Shown here: piece by piece, positions 34,954 through 47,070 of the stretch
Layout of the letters: every line of letters starts with the position of its first letter
Numbering within the stretch: position 1 is the first letter of the stretch
Assembly: GCA_017591395.1 (NCBI GenBank)
Contig: WEDG01005576.1
Coordinates: forward strand, 62,001 to 126,000
Reading direction: 5' to 3'
DNA from: Schistocephalus solidus
Lineage: Eukaryota > Platyhelminthes > Cestoda > Diphyllobothriidea > Diphyllobothriidae
DNA length: 64,000 nt
Program-made: the position numbers and the translations under genes
The notes under the pieces: model-generated
What the model was told of the DNA's origin: nothing
Database searches by the model: none
What the model saw: the letters and a program-made list of their open reading frames with translations, nothing else

Positions 34954-35510
34954 GCGCGTACTCTGGTTATCAAGATCTCCCAGTCGTACATGACAACAGA
35001 ACTGCAACCTCTTATCCGCCACCCTACCCACCGGATTCTGTCTGTTACCCACCAGGAGAGTCTACGGATTCTTGGCGCTCCTTGCAGACTCATGGTATTC
35101 ATCCTGAGGATCCCACTGTGGGTTTTCTCTCCGGTATCTCCTTCTCTTCCTCTGTTCCTCCGAGTGACGATCGCCAACCAACGACGACACTACTCTCCAA
35201 GTTTCGTCGTACAGAAGCCACTGGCAGTAACGACCGGGTTAGTGTGGACGAACATCAGCAGCAGTCTCAATGTCTGAAAGCAGAGTACGCCTTACTTTCT
35301 GCGGAGGGGGAGGAAGAGACAAATACTTCAGAGGATGAAGATGATGAGGATGAGGAAGATGATGTTGATGATGACGACGATTCTGACAGTGGACATTCGG
35401 CAAAAGTGCCCTTCCACCGTCAGTTGACCAGTAGTACGGGGGTCGAGGCAAACCAATTGTCTACTAATTCGCCACTCAAACCATCGCCTCCAATGTCGGC
35501 CACCTCATAG
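34954..35510 (+). CDS. E-protein gene, terminal exon with acidic tail
   Basis: A 557-nt exon with acceptor attccacacag (ending 34953), ending with TAG at 35508-35510. It enters in phase 1 and encodes 185 residues. Near the start is SYPPPYPPDSVCYPPG, which contains a PPPY motif of the kind bound by WW domains. Near residues 110-140 of this exon is a strongly acidic run (EGEEETNTSEDEDDEDEED and onward). The C-terminal part after the HLH totals about 258 residues, much longer than the 60-70 I recall for vertebrate E proteins. No other domain is seen. The reading frame is open throughout and joins in phase to 33392. Confidence 0.85.
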
Positions 35511-36351
35511 TATTGCCGTCCTCGCTGCTTGCAGTAGCGCCTTCCCCAGATGACCTCTTTCTCTCCGCCGTGTAAATTAAGGTATTCAGCACTGGGTAGT
35601 TGCCTGTTCCCTGCATTTTGAGGCATTCGGTTGAAACCTGGCTTAGAAAACCCTCTTTTCTCACTTAATGCTGTTTTATCCCATCCCACTGCTCGGGTCC
35701 TTAAAGAAGGCACAGGTAAACACAGGCAAAAGAGCTCCAACCTTTTAGCCGTTTACATCCCGTCCCCCCCTCCTCCCCCCTAACTGCCTTTTTTGATTGT
35801 CACCTCATCTGCATATTGCGCTTGCAGCATTTGCCCTGCTCTTCATGCACTTGCTAAGAGAACGAAGCCAGTCTGCCGTCACCTTGTTGATCTCTCATGC
35901 CTTCTCTTTTTCACTCACCCTTCCTTAGCTTCCTCTTTTGTACCCACGTTTTGACTGACCCAGTTTTCATTTGGTCTCCCCCCAAATCCCTTTCTGGCTC
36001 TGTGCATTCCAGGCTTCGCTGATCTCGGTTCTTGCGGGTGCCTTTAAAACTTCCATTTTCGCTGCTGTGGTTGCAGCACTCCCGTGTGTCTTGACCTGTC
36101 CGTAGCGGAGTCTGTGTATTTCCACTTATACCTTGAAGGTCCAGATAATAGACAGTATTGCCGTTCATCAGCTTTTTTCTGCCTTGACAGCCTTGCCGCG
36201 CCCAGGACACGATTTCGAAAAGTTCACCCTGTCCACTGTGAATTGTCGGCATTGCAGGAGTAATCTGTGTCTGCACAGGTTATCAGTTATTTTTTTCTCC
36301 GGGTACTAAACTGCCTCCTTCCATCGCAGTTTTTGGAGTAAATCAATTAAA
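35511..36351 (+). other. Probable 3' UTR of the E-protein gene
   Basis: This is the sequence after the stop codon with no further open exon. The first poly(A)-signal-like hexamer I notice is attaaa at 36346-36351, a common variant. The true 3' end is not determined from sequence alone. Confidence 0.4.
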
Positions 36352-36589
36352 CGGCACCAGATTTCCCACCTGCATTCAGGTGATTTTCGTCACTGCCGCG
36401 ACTGACCGCTGACGATATCTACACCAAGCCTTGTGGCGGTGTGTTCTGTTGCCTCAAAGCCGTGCCTCACATACAATGGCGTGCGCGTACCGTATGAATT
36501 GGTTTTATTTGTCCTCTGCTGGCGAGTATAAAATCACTATTTGATGAAGTTTCGATGGTAGTTTGTCCACACGAATTGCATTCTAGTAC

Positions 36590-36965
36590 TATATATCAAT
36601 TCGGCGGTCGCGGAGGGTGATTTTCACTGTGCCCCACCACGAAGTTGGCGCATGACGATGACAGCAGACTTAAACAGCATCTGCCGCACCCTCTACTGCC
36701 ATACTGGGCCCGGTGGCGAGACCAAGTTCGGATGCTGAGAGGCAAGATTGTACGCGGTGTTTGACGAGGCTTGAGAACCCGTTTACGCATACAAATCACG
36801 ACCTGATCCGCGTACGATGGACCAGGTTTCCACAGAATCAAGGGGCGGCCTGGATCCCCTCTGAACAGGAGTGCGATAGAAGCCATCGCAATCTGACTCT
36901 GTCCGAAGAGTACCGAGTTATCTCGTTAGTTGGCAGCCTTCCCGGTCACGACTTTTAGCCCGTGA
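36590..36965. repeat. Dispersed repeat family R, copy 3
   Basis: It shares ggcagccttcccggtcacga (36932-36951) followed by cttttagcccgtgag with the other copies, and a start-side block with gtgccccaccac (36630-36641). It lies just downstream of the gene. Confidence 0.5.
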
Positions 36966-39474
36966 GATTGTTCAAAGTGAGGAAATACGCTACTTACCGT
37001 GGTCTACTAAGGATGTGGAACGGAAAGAGCTGTATATATTAGAAACAATGTTGTGCGAAATAGTCACGTAAATCCTTGAGAACTGGACACAGGTGAACAA
37101 CCTCGGAATAGTTTCCATTGACAATCACCTTTACAGTTACGTAAGTCAGACAGAGTGAAGGGCGAGCTCACGGATGGGTGAGCACACATTGGTGGGAAGC
37201 GGGGATGACCGGACGCCCACAAGCTGAATGCAGACCGCGAATTTCACTTGGCAGACGTGAGAGTCAGTTGAAAGGCTTTACCGATTACCATTGGGGACAC
37301 TGCAGTAGCCATTTCTATCTTGGTAGCAGTCATTTTTCGCTGACACTTCGGCCTCATCATGGGCTTCGCGCTCTCGCTGCTGGGTAGTGGGGACCCGTTA
37401 TTGGCTAAGTACAAATTTTGTGAGAAACCTTAAAAAGCACTAACCTGTCGCTGTAATTTCATCGTATTTAGCGATACACCGGGAACATCCAGTTTCGGCA
37501 ATCTACAATTTCAGTAAGTATTACTATATGACTGTAAGTAGCCTACATTTTATAAAAAATTGGATTGGTCTTTGGTGCGATGTGGCGTGCCTGGAGTGTA
37601 ATTAGCCAGATTATTTTTCTATTAGCTACCGCGCTTGAACTATTTTTAGTACGTAATTATTTTAACGTTTCGATCTAACAGCAGACCCTGAAGCCCTCTG
37701 CAAAAAGTAAACCCTAATAGGAACTTAGTACTTCAGTCATATATCCGTGGTATAGAGGCCATACGGTTTTGAAGTTTCATTGTTCATTCACATCTCCACG
37801 GTCCGCTATAGATTTTCTTCGTGTAATTAACTCAGCTATATGCATTTGGTTGCGAGCTATATCGACTGCACAGGCTAAACTCATCTATGACTATATCGTC
37901 CAGTTTATCCGTTCACAGAGGAAGTCTCGAGTGTAACAAACAAGGTACGCCATCAGTTGTAGCTGTTTGAATCCTCATCGAGTCAGTTGAATTGCTTCCA
38001 ATCCATAGCACTCACATGTTTAACACAAAGTACAATGTAAAAAAATTACACGGTCACAAAGGTGATTCATGCGCAATCGTTTTCCACGGCTACCCCTTTT
38101 TCGACAAGCCGCGTGGTCGAATTATGCCTATACTATTTGCAAAAGTGCTTATTTTTGTCCACAGAATGGAGAAAAAAGAATTTATCTGTATGATTTCCCT
38201 TTCTGGATTTTGATCGTTTTTTCAGCAATAAGTGCACTAGTTGCTTTTTTGTGCTCTGACTCGCTTAGAAATGATCTTCCTCCATCCTACAGTATTTCGC
38301 GTTTCTAATACACTGTGTCCTATATCCGGACAGTGCGTCGCATCTTTACAGGTCACCGCTGTGCTCGGATAATAGACGAGCATTTATAAAGTGCTGAAAA
38401 TAGCTTTCTACTCATATCCAGCAAAGAAGCTTGGGTCTTCGGAGTGAATAAGGCCTGATTACATCCCATTAGAAAAAACCCTGCCTAAGTATCCGCAGCG
38501 CAGGACGACATGCGGTCACGTGTATGAAGCCGTCCTGCTTACGAGTCAGCAATTACCACCTTCCTTCTTCGGAAGTGGCCGATAACGTTCACAGGACTTG
38601 TACGGCCTTCATCGAGGCGTACGGTCATTAGAACAAACATGGAGGCCGCTGGCAGGTCGTTTAGAATCCGATACCCTTTAGCGGTATTGGACTGAACAGA
38701 GCTTCCGTTCACCTGACCTGGCAACGAAACACCCCTGTTCTCGTTTGGGCGCCTTTTTATAGTTGCATCCACCCAGGTTTTCGGCAGTATCTGCAAACAT
38801 CTTATTTTGGCATAGACTCGACTGATTAGCCAGTATTTGGACCCTGAATTTTCGCTTGGTAGATGCACGTGTAAAGCAAATAATATATGCCGTTGTCCTT
38901 CGGCCTTGGAAAGTAGAAGCGTCTAAACAGCACTCAGAAAAGAAAAACTGATTTGTGTTGTCTGGTTCCGTTGAGGATGAATGTAGTTTTTTTTAGTTTT
39001 TCCGCTCATCAAGTGCCGTCAGAAACTCCCATGGGTCACAAGTTATCGCTCCTTGGTGGACTTCGATCAGGGGAAAATAGCATAAAGGTGATATCATGTT
39101 GTTGTATAGGCGTTCTGCTTGCGAGCTAGAAGCCTGGACAAAAAAACCGGCGTCTTGTAAGAGAAGTAGGAAGTCGAAAATTTCGATAGGTGAAATAAAA
39201 AACCAGCCATTATTTAACCGGATTGCTCACAAACATTACCAATCCTGGTATCACCGAGGCAACACAAACACAAGAAGTTACTTTTTTGTCTACCTTCAGC
39301 CTATGAGGCGTATGAACAGTGGTGGGTCTGGACCATCGTCGCATCCAAACGGTCACTCCATGATCTTCGATACGGTTGGATGGACTTCGGACGTCTTTAC
39401 ACGGAGGGTAGTACCCTGCTGCGGATACATTACTGGCAATTGCCACTAGACTCCCGCCGCCATCATCTCCTTAA
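36966..39474. other. No gene seen
   Basis: AT-rich sequence. Short open frames have no recognisable motif. Nothing further is supported. Confidence 0.5.
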
Positions 39475-39960
39475 TAGCACACTTCGAATAACGTGATCGA
39501 AACCAGTTGAATGCGTTTGCGGCAGTACGGCCACCTCAAGCTACGCTCTCCGTCGCGTGCCCCACGGGCTGTGCGCAGCGATGGTATGCGCGTCAATTAG
39601 TTCATAACTAGGCCAATAAGCTCAGCATCTATCGCACCCTCTCTCACTCACCATGTCAAAACGACCGAAGACGAACGTATGCGCACGTCACACACGACCT
39701 TGTCCCCATTGCATATACCAGTCTACTGTGAGCATAGCTCGAGTCCCACCTGGGTGAGAATTCCACATAGGCAACACTGGGAAGCAGCCATCGCAGCCTG
39801 CCTCAGTCTTCTAGTCACTCCAATATCCTAAAAAATGGACCAAGGTATCTAGTCCATTGGCAGCTTTTCAAGTCAGGGTTGATGGCGCGTCGGGATAGGT
39901 TCGAGTGCCTCTGATCTATTATAGTATGGATGCGTTAATTTGCCGAACGATGGATTCTAA
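39475..39960. repeat. Dispersed repeat family R, copy 4
   Basis: It shares gcgtgccccacgg (39555-39567), ccattgcatataccagtct (39706-39724) and ggcagcttttcaagtcaggg followed by ggcgcgtcgggataggttcga (39860-39903) with copy 1. Confidence 0.6.
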
Positions 39961-40129
39961 AGTGTCTATCTCAACCACTCGTCCCTCTTCCATAAGGCAG
40001 TTTAATACCCCGGCCTGAAAAGCACAGTGGCTACCAAAACCAAAAAACCGTCTGCTTGTGTTACACACACGGCATAGTCCCCAATGTAGATATTTTTAGT
40101 TCAGTGTAAGGGTGACTCGGGCCTCGTAT

Positions 40130-42480
40130 GCATTTGAGAGTGAGTCCGGTACTGGCAAATGCATCCTCGCGGTTTACAGGCAATTTTCTTACATTTATAC
40201 ATCCAAAACCTTTTATCCTTCCAACTGCTCGTGGCAACTCCCTCCTACTCATAGCTGAGGGTCTGGATGCCATATCACCTACCTTGTGTGATCTTTTTGA
40301 CAGTCAAACTTGCGTGAGATCAGAAAACTCTGGACGCTTGTCCTCGAGGGGGGAGTTAAGGAACCTGACGTATGTTTGCGTAAACGGCTGTTAGGTTTTT
40401 GTCAGCCAGTTAGCGTGACTCCAACGCACTATTGGATAGCGAGACCACTAGTGGCGAATGCATCCTCGCGTCAAATGGACGCATTTCTAGCCAATAGCCA
40501 GTCTGAATTACTTCAGCCTTTATTATCCGTGGCAGCTGCCAATGACACAGAAGCCCGGTCCTAACTGAGGGTTAGTTTGCAATACCTTTCTTTCGATGTA
40601 ACCTTTATGACAGTCTGACCTGCGTGAGATCTGTAGCAGATGAATACATTATGGTAAATCTGGAGTTGGGGGCAGAGATGACGTTTAGCATGGGGTGAAA
40701 GGGCCGTTTGACTTTGTCAACCACTGCGCATAATATCGTGCAGTCAGCTGGACTTGGACAGGTAATTGCTGTGTGCGGGAATGAGGCCGATGTAACCGAA
40801 CACATCCACGTTGCAATTTAATCGACCCGTAACGCTTCAGACGGAGCTGGCTTGAGGGGCTGAAAAATGACGCAGCTGCTTACTGTGGTTCAGGATTATG
40901 GGGCAGACTGCAGTGCCTTTAGCTTGGTGCGGTATTTATGGCAGTCCAAATTGCGTGAGCTCCAAGACCGCAGGATGAACGCTGGTTACTGTGGAGTTTG
41001 GGAGCTCGTGGTGTGTGCATAAGGTACACACGTCGTCATTTACCGGATCAAATATCATACCCGACTGTCATGGTTTTTTAGGGTAAGTGTTATTATTGTG
41101 TTTGGGGCTGGCCACCTGCGCCCGATCCCGCCTACAGTCTTCTTGACGCCGAGCACAGGCGGTTGGGGTATAAAAGAGTGCAGCGCAAGTCTACTATCAC
41201 TTAAAACTAATCCACGCGCAAGTCACGGTCCCGATTTCACCACGGTGGACCTCGTCGGAATCGACGGCCTTACTGCCGTTCGCTACTGACGAATGCCTTC
41301 TCACGTCAAATGAACGCATTCCGGTCTAACGGCTTCAGTCTTCACTGATCAGGAGGCGTGCAAATGACGTGTGAACTCTTCTACTCAGGGCTTTGACTCA
41401 GACTGCAGTTCCTAATTATTTATAGGGTCTTTATGGTAGTGTGACTTGCGTGAGATGCGATACTGCAGAAGGCATTCTTGGGGCTCTTTAGAGCTAGGAA
41501 ACAGGTGTTGTTTGGCAGACGTTAACAGGCCGTTTACTATGATCATTAATCACACCCGGTCACATTCACATTTAGCCTGACTCAGACAAGCCCTTGACAT
41601 ACGAGGGAGTGACACCGCTTCTTGGCTAATGCACCCTCATGGTAAACGTGCGCATTTTTTCCACTTAACCAACCTGGTGCCCGGATGGCTGCCAGGTGTG
41701 CATCTAGCCGCTACTCAGACCTGAGTGGTAGGTAGAAATGGTTCGCTCTTTATATGGTCTTCATGGCAGTCTGACCTGCGAAGGACCCGTGACCGTTGGA
41801 GGCATACCAGAGTTAGGAGGCTGGTGGCGTAGCAGGCTGCTTAGCTTTACCAGCCACTGCAGCCAATCCGCTGCCTAGCCTGACTACGACAAATGATTTG
41901 TTTGTGAAAGAAAAAAGCCGGCACTGGTGAATGCATTTTCACAGAATATCAGCAGACGTTTCACAATAATTAAAGTTACGCACTTAAATCAGTATACCAA
42001 CTCACGTGACAACTTGCTCCCATTCAGGCATGAGGGTCAAACTGTAATGAGATCCTTTTATAGATTATGCTAATTGTTTGATACGCGTGAGATCACAGAC
42101 CACAGGATGCATGCTGGCACGTGCGAAGTTATAGGCGCAGAGAGGTTGTCTAGGTTTGTCAACAACTGCGCCCAATCTCATACCCATCCAGACTGAATTG
42201 ACAAAGTCCTTTGCGTAAGAGGTAGAGGTCGACTGTGGCGAATGCGTGCTTAAAGCGAATCGAACCACCCATCATTCTAATCAGTCTGAAGAGCGTGGAG
42301 GCAGCCACATAACGTGACAAGTTACTCCGGCTCAGGACCGAGGGTATGGTCGCTGTGCCTTGCTCTTGTTGTTGTCCTTATGACAGTCCGACTTGCGTGA
42401 GTTCCAAGGTCGCTGGGTGCATGTGACGATAAATAGTCCCGGAGCATGCAGTGGCAATATCCTTAGTTTCGGCTGCCCGA
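40130..42480. repeat. Diverged satellite array, monomer about 310-330 bp
   Basis: The motif ttatgacagtctgac followed by ctgcgtgagat recurs with tgcgtgag starting at 40311, 40621, 40952, 41447, about 41777 (changed to tgcgaagg), about 42084 (cgcgtgag) and 42394. Spacings are 310, 331, 495, 330, about 307 and 310. A second landmark, gaatgcatcctcgcg-like, recurs near 40157, 40456, 41291, 41623, 41930 and 42241. Monomers are strongly diverged, so the array is old. The 495 spacing suggests an insertion or partial monomer at about 41040-41290. Confidence 0.75.
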
Positions 42481-44578
42481 CAAGCTGGTCATCCGGTCAT
42501 CTGTAATAGCCCCCTAAGCACTTAAACATTTTTCACTGGATGGGGCTTCACTTGCCGGTGTCCCCATAATTCAAGGGGGTGGACTATGCGCATCGAATTC
42601 ATACGCCACAGGAAACCATTTTCCCACCGAGCCGTCGGATGCAGCTCGTTTTTAGGCGCTCAGATGGCTATGGCCCACGCCCACTGGTGCAGCATGTCGA
42701 AGGCCAGTGGCTCGGGAAATACTTTCCCTCCATTAATTCTCTGATGCTCCTATTGTACAACAGCTTGGCGTGTAGCGTATCAGAATTCAGGACTTACGAA
42801 GGTTTTTAACTTTTCAGCGCCTGACGCACCGGTGTGCCCTCCATTGTATTTTTTCTCAGTATAATCGTGGCTGGTTGGGCGAACATTCTTGAAAAACGCA
42901 CTGTTGGCCTTTGACGGAAAGATCTTGCTACGCCAAGGGCACCGTTTTCTGAGTGGTAAGGTGTTTAAACCTCTGAAAATATAAAGCTAAAAATTGACGA
43001 TCTACCACCCAAGGCTTTAAAAGCTGTAAATAAAATCCCAAAGTATAAAGAACCAAGATCACCCAACATTTTTTTCTAATTATGAATAAGAGAGTAAAAT
43101 AGCGCAAAAAAAGAAGAACTGGGCAAAGCAAAAACGAGTGCCCTGTAGGCTTAACTTGCGAGAAAAGCAGCGGCGCTGGTCAACCAATCACAGATCGGGA
43201 GAAATAGGTCTACAAAAGGACGATGAAAGACTAAAAAAGCCCTATAAACCGTAGGAATTGTGGGAAAGACTACATCAAATTGCATTCGATCCCGCAACAG
43301 GCCAATTTAGAAGAAGTCTGGTAAATACGGGGCGGAATGAGATTGAGGTCGGAGTCATCAGCAGACTTATTCATATTGCATTCACCCCACCGGAGTTCGT
43401 CCGCGCAAACGTCGTCGTAGAAATGGTCGCTGGAAGCAGGAGAAAGATGAAGAAAGTTAAATGATCTTGAAGGCTAAACGGTCGAACAGTTTTTCGGCTA
43501 TTCCTCCAAACTAGGCATGGTGACCGCAAGTATTAGAACACAGTTTGTTTAGAGTAACCAGCGCCGTGCTGCCAGACGACATTAGTACAGGTGCTCTCTC
43601 TTCCGTAGCTAACGTCGACTTCGAGTGAGCTCAAAATGGCGACCTTGCCATGCAAACGGCGTGGGAACGATCGATATTAAAAATTAGACGCTAATAAACC
43701 CTGTTAACCTTATATTTACATCACCCAGCACAGGCCTGACGAAGAATTACCGAAAGCATGTGTTCGCCGACTTGACTTTTCAAGAATAGGATGTCGCAAA
43801 AAGAATTAAAACAGTCCTCAAAAACGAACCAAGACTGTAGAATACGGGTTCAAATATCCAGTAGAGATAATTTGAGATAACTCTGGCCTAGTATGTCTAA
43901 GTAACATGGGACAACAAATTTCGTTCTCCCTTCCCTGCAGAAACGAGATCGTGAATATACCAGGCATATTCGGTCACTGACAGGTTAACTGTACGATCAA
44001 AACCGAAAACCCCATTGTTTTAGTGAGAGTCGATCGGGATTCTACAGCATTTATTGTGAATATACTCATTTACAAGATCTTCGCTAATGAAATGTGCAAG
44101 GGGAATTTAGCGGGCAGGTTCTATGCGGATTTTCGGCGACTGGGAGGAACTGTACTAAGAAAGCGGATTGAAAAACGAAAAAATTTCCTTAAACTGCCGA
44201 GCGCGATTTTAGGCGTGCCGAGAAACGACTTCAGAGTTTAACTAATTTATTCCAGCTCCCTCAAGATTAAGCAGATAATGAGTGATGGCGAATGCGCCAT
44301 TTTTGGCTGCTAGACTCTTGTGGGGCAGATCAGTGATTAGCATGTGCGTGGCTGAAGCAACGTAGGCCGGTTATCATGTAATAGCGTTTGATGGGGGAGG
44401 AGTTGATAGTTTCAGGAGTGTTATTGGAGACACTGTGCCGATCTGTTAGTTAATAAAGGCAGCAGGACGGAATTTTTAAAGAGTATTGGGAGGATCATTT
44501 ATTCCATTTTGAAATAACTAGTCGATAATATCAAAATGGAGCGGTCACGTGACTAACGGACCTTATGAGCGGATAAAA
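42481..44578. other. No gene seen
   Basis: No domain, RNA gene or strong repeat was recognised. Small open frames, such as 43258-43464 with a basic C-terminus, have no support. Confidence 0.5.
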
Positions 44579-44705
44579 GTATTAGTAGTAGTAGTAATAT
44601 GAGTATAAGTAGTAGTAGATTAGTAGTAGTATAAGTAGTATTTGTAGTAGTAATAGTTGTAGTATTAGTAGTAGTAGTAGAAGTAGTCTTCGTAGTAGTA
44701 GTACT
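44579..44705. repeat. (AGT)n trinucleotide repeat, imperfect
   Basis: About 40 imperfect agt/tag triplets with att, gta and tat interruptions. Open frames across it are artefacts of the repeat. Confidence 0.9.
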
Positions 44706-46484
44706 TGAAGCGGATAAAAGCGCTTCGACCGACAAGTTCGCAGCATGCGGACCCGTGTACTCACACAGCTGTATAAAACACAAAACTCCCGCTCATAATT
44801 TCTTTGATCCTTTAAGTTTTTCATCCTTGGGGTTTAATTAATTTCCAACCACTTCGTCTTCTTATCTAAATTCCTTTTTTGTAAGTGTGTACCTTTATTG
44901 ATGATTCTTACGCATTTTCTCATTTTTCACATATTCAGAATATAATAATGTTATGCCCGTCTTTCGTTTGCAGTCTAACATATCGGTATCCAACTATTTA
45001 GCTGTTCCCTACTTACCCCCTTCAAAGTACTTTGCAATGGATTCTATAAACGATAAAAAGTAGTGGGCACATGGCTCTTTGGAAAAGAACTCATACTATA
45101 AGCGCAGTAACAAGTTTGAGCATGATTGTTTAATTTGGCAGCTACCAGAAGCACCTAAAACATATTATGCTCGTTTGGCCTCAAAACAAAATAAAACGGT
45201 CTGTCCAAAGTCTGACAAAGTGAACTCAGGAACAGAAATAGTCTAACAGAGTCATCTAATTACGACCGAGGCAAATGCACGGTGTGAGTTGAATTTTCCA
45301 TTCAAACACGACGTCTACCTACTTACCACGCCGATGATAACGACGCTACATCGCCAGAGGCCGAGTGTAGATTGGCCGAATGCCCATCTTACCCTCTGCC
45401 GTCTATCTGGTGCACGAACTCATATTGACAATGCCTACGTCACCCCCGGCACCGCTGACCGTTTCCTCGCAGCAAGTTCGGTTTGGTATGAGTCCTCGTG
45501 CCCCATGTACGTGCATTTCAGGGCACCCATGAAAGATAAGGCTCCCCGGATTGTAGAATTCGGTGAGGAACTTCAAAAGCTTACGATAACTGTGCGTCAA
45601 TCGAGACGGTTATCAGCGATTCTCCAGTCCGCTTCCAATTCACATCTAGACAGAAGGCCACGGACGAATTTCGGCTTTGCCTTTGGGTCGGCTGAATTAT
45701 ATCGGCCGAAGAGGTTTAGCGAAGTAGCGAGTTGCGCTGCGGACATACTGCAGAACTTTTCGTCTATCGGCAGATGTTGTGACTCAGCTGACATGAATAT
45801 CTAATTAATTATGGAGGTGTAATAAAACAACCAATTCTCACGTTTTGTGTACTGGTGCGCACTTGGGAAACTGCAAAGCACAGTATTTCGAAATACAACC
45901 AATAAAAGGCAAGTACAACACTTTAGCAGCAATACCAAACGTAAATATACTCAAATTCTATCCAAAAGAGTTAAAATACGTTGCAGCACAGCGGTCAACA
46001 AGACCTGAACGGTGATACTTTGATAATCGCGTCGGGATTAATGAATACCTAAGTCACTTTATCGAGCAAAGTAGACACGGAGTGAACAGGGAGGGGGGGC
46101 TATTGCCCATGTAAAAGGAGTCTCGAAGGCGGTCTGTTGATTGTTACATACCGCCGGAATCGATATAAGCCAGAGACCCTAGGCCACAACTTATAGCCCT
46201 TTGACACCTAATGACACGCTGTCACTTACCGGAACCTCGGCAGTTGACTAAAGAAAGTGCTGTAATAATGAGCACTGCAAATGCGTTTGGGGAAACCGGG
46301 CGAAAATTTCCCACACGCCTACACGAGTAAAAATTAGCAACTTGGAGGCTGGGCCCAGATACACAGCTTGCAACGCACATTTGAGACATTGGTCCCACTT
46401 TTCACCTCCAAAGAGTAACTTACTTAGGATGAGGCAGCCCAAGAATCGAACGACCTATGCATGTATAATTGAGGCTATATTTTC
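44706..46484. other. No gene seen; one unexplained long open frame
   Basis: The frame at 45289-45804 on the + strand (171 codons) is the longest here, but I recognise no motif and see no splice or start context, so I do not call it a gene. Confidence 0.4.
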
Positions 46485-47070
46485 AGGTGACAGTTCGACC
46501 ATCGGTTTCGACGAGGTTCACCGTGTGCCCCACAGTAAGATGCCACAGACACGGCGAATTGCGCGTGAAGTAGATTATAGTGGTGATGGACATGCGTTGC
46601 ATCTACTGCACGCTCTCCCCCTCCCCACCTGAGCCTGGTATCATGACCAAAATCAAGCAGGCCAGAGTCCGGCGAGGGCGCAGGAGGCCAGCGCGGTCGG
46701 AGCCGTCCGAGGGCGCCGCTAAACCTGGCTCGGATCCCACGGAATTGTGGTACCATAGAGGCTACATTAAGACGGAACCATTGCAGCCTGACTTTCAGTC
46801 CCGCCAGTCGGTTACTCCATAGAAACACACACTGGACTAATTGCGTGGTCTGAGTTATCCCGTCAGTGGGTAACCTTTCAAGCCACGACTTTTAGCACAG
46901 ACCGTGATAATCTGAGGCTCGGGTCGCACATGCAGCTAAATGGAGAAGAAGACGAGGGACACACTTCCCACTTACGTGAGAGGTGCGCTTTGCAGGCATG
47001 CGTTGTGTGATGTAGGTACTGATGAGGAGAAGAGCGGTGGTGTTCTACCACAGGTTCTCCTGGAGGTGCT
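46485..47070. repeat. Dispersed repeat family R, copy 5
   Basis: It shares gttcgaccatcggtttcgac and gtgtgccccacag (46494-46535) with copy 1, ggtaacctttcaagccacga followed by cttttagcaca (46869-46899) with copy 3, and gttctaccacag (47041-47052) with the end of copy 1. It contains a short GC-rich insert (about 46670-46740). Confidence 0.6.

Larger units (their letters stand above)
3887..35510 (+). other. E-protein (class I bHLH) gene span, exons listed separately
   Basis: This is a split gene of at least 31.6 kb for a daughterless/TCF3-TCF4-TCF12-type transcription factor. Such proteins dimerise through HLH domains and bind E-box DNA (CANNTG) in the nucleus, alone or with tissue-specific class II bHLH partners. 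Identification rests on the basic region ending NNARER (22408-22831), the HLH exons at 24.4-24.9 kb and the C-terminal signature ERNLNPKQACLRRREEEK encoded at the 24563 or 24861 / 33174 junction. Visible exons encode about 790 residues with one bHLH exon, longer than the usual 650-700 for the family. All junctions agree in phase except 14873/15002. The largest introns are 4112-13171 and 24862-33173, both filled with repeats. The 5' end is not identified. Confidence 0.9.

Noticed and set aside
40130..42480. CRISPR-like or operon-like regular repeat
   Set aside because: The genome is clearly eukaryotic with spliced genes. The repeats are long diverged satellite monomers, not short direct repeats with spacers.
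44553..44824. Minus-strand open frames rich in Thr or Leu
   Set aside because: They are artefacts of the imperfect AGT trinucleotide repeat.
45289..45804. A 171-codon open frame as a gene
   Set aside because: No family resemblance, splice context or repeat match, and minus-strand frames of similar quality overlap it.
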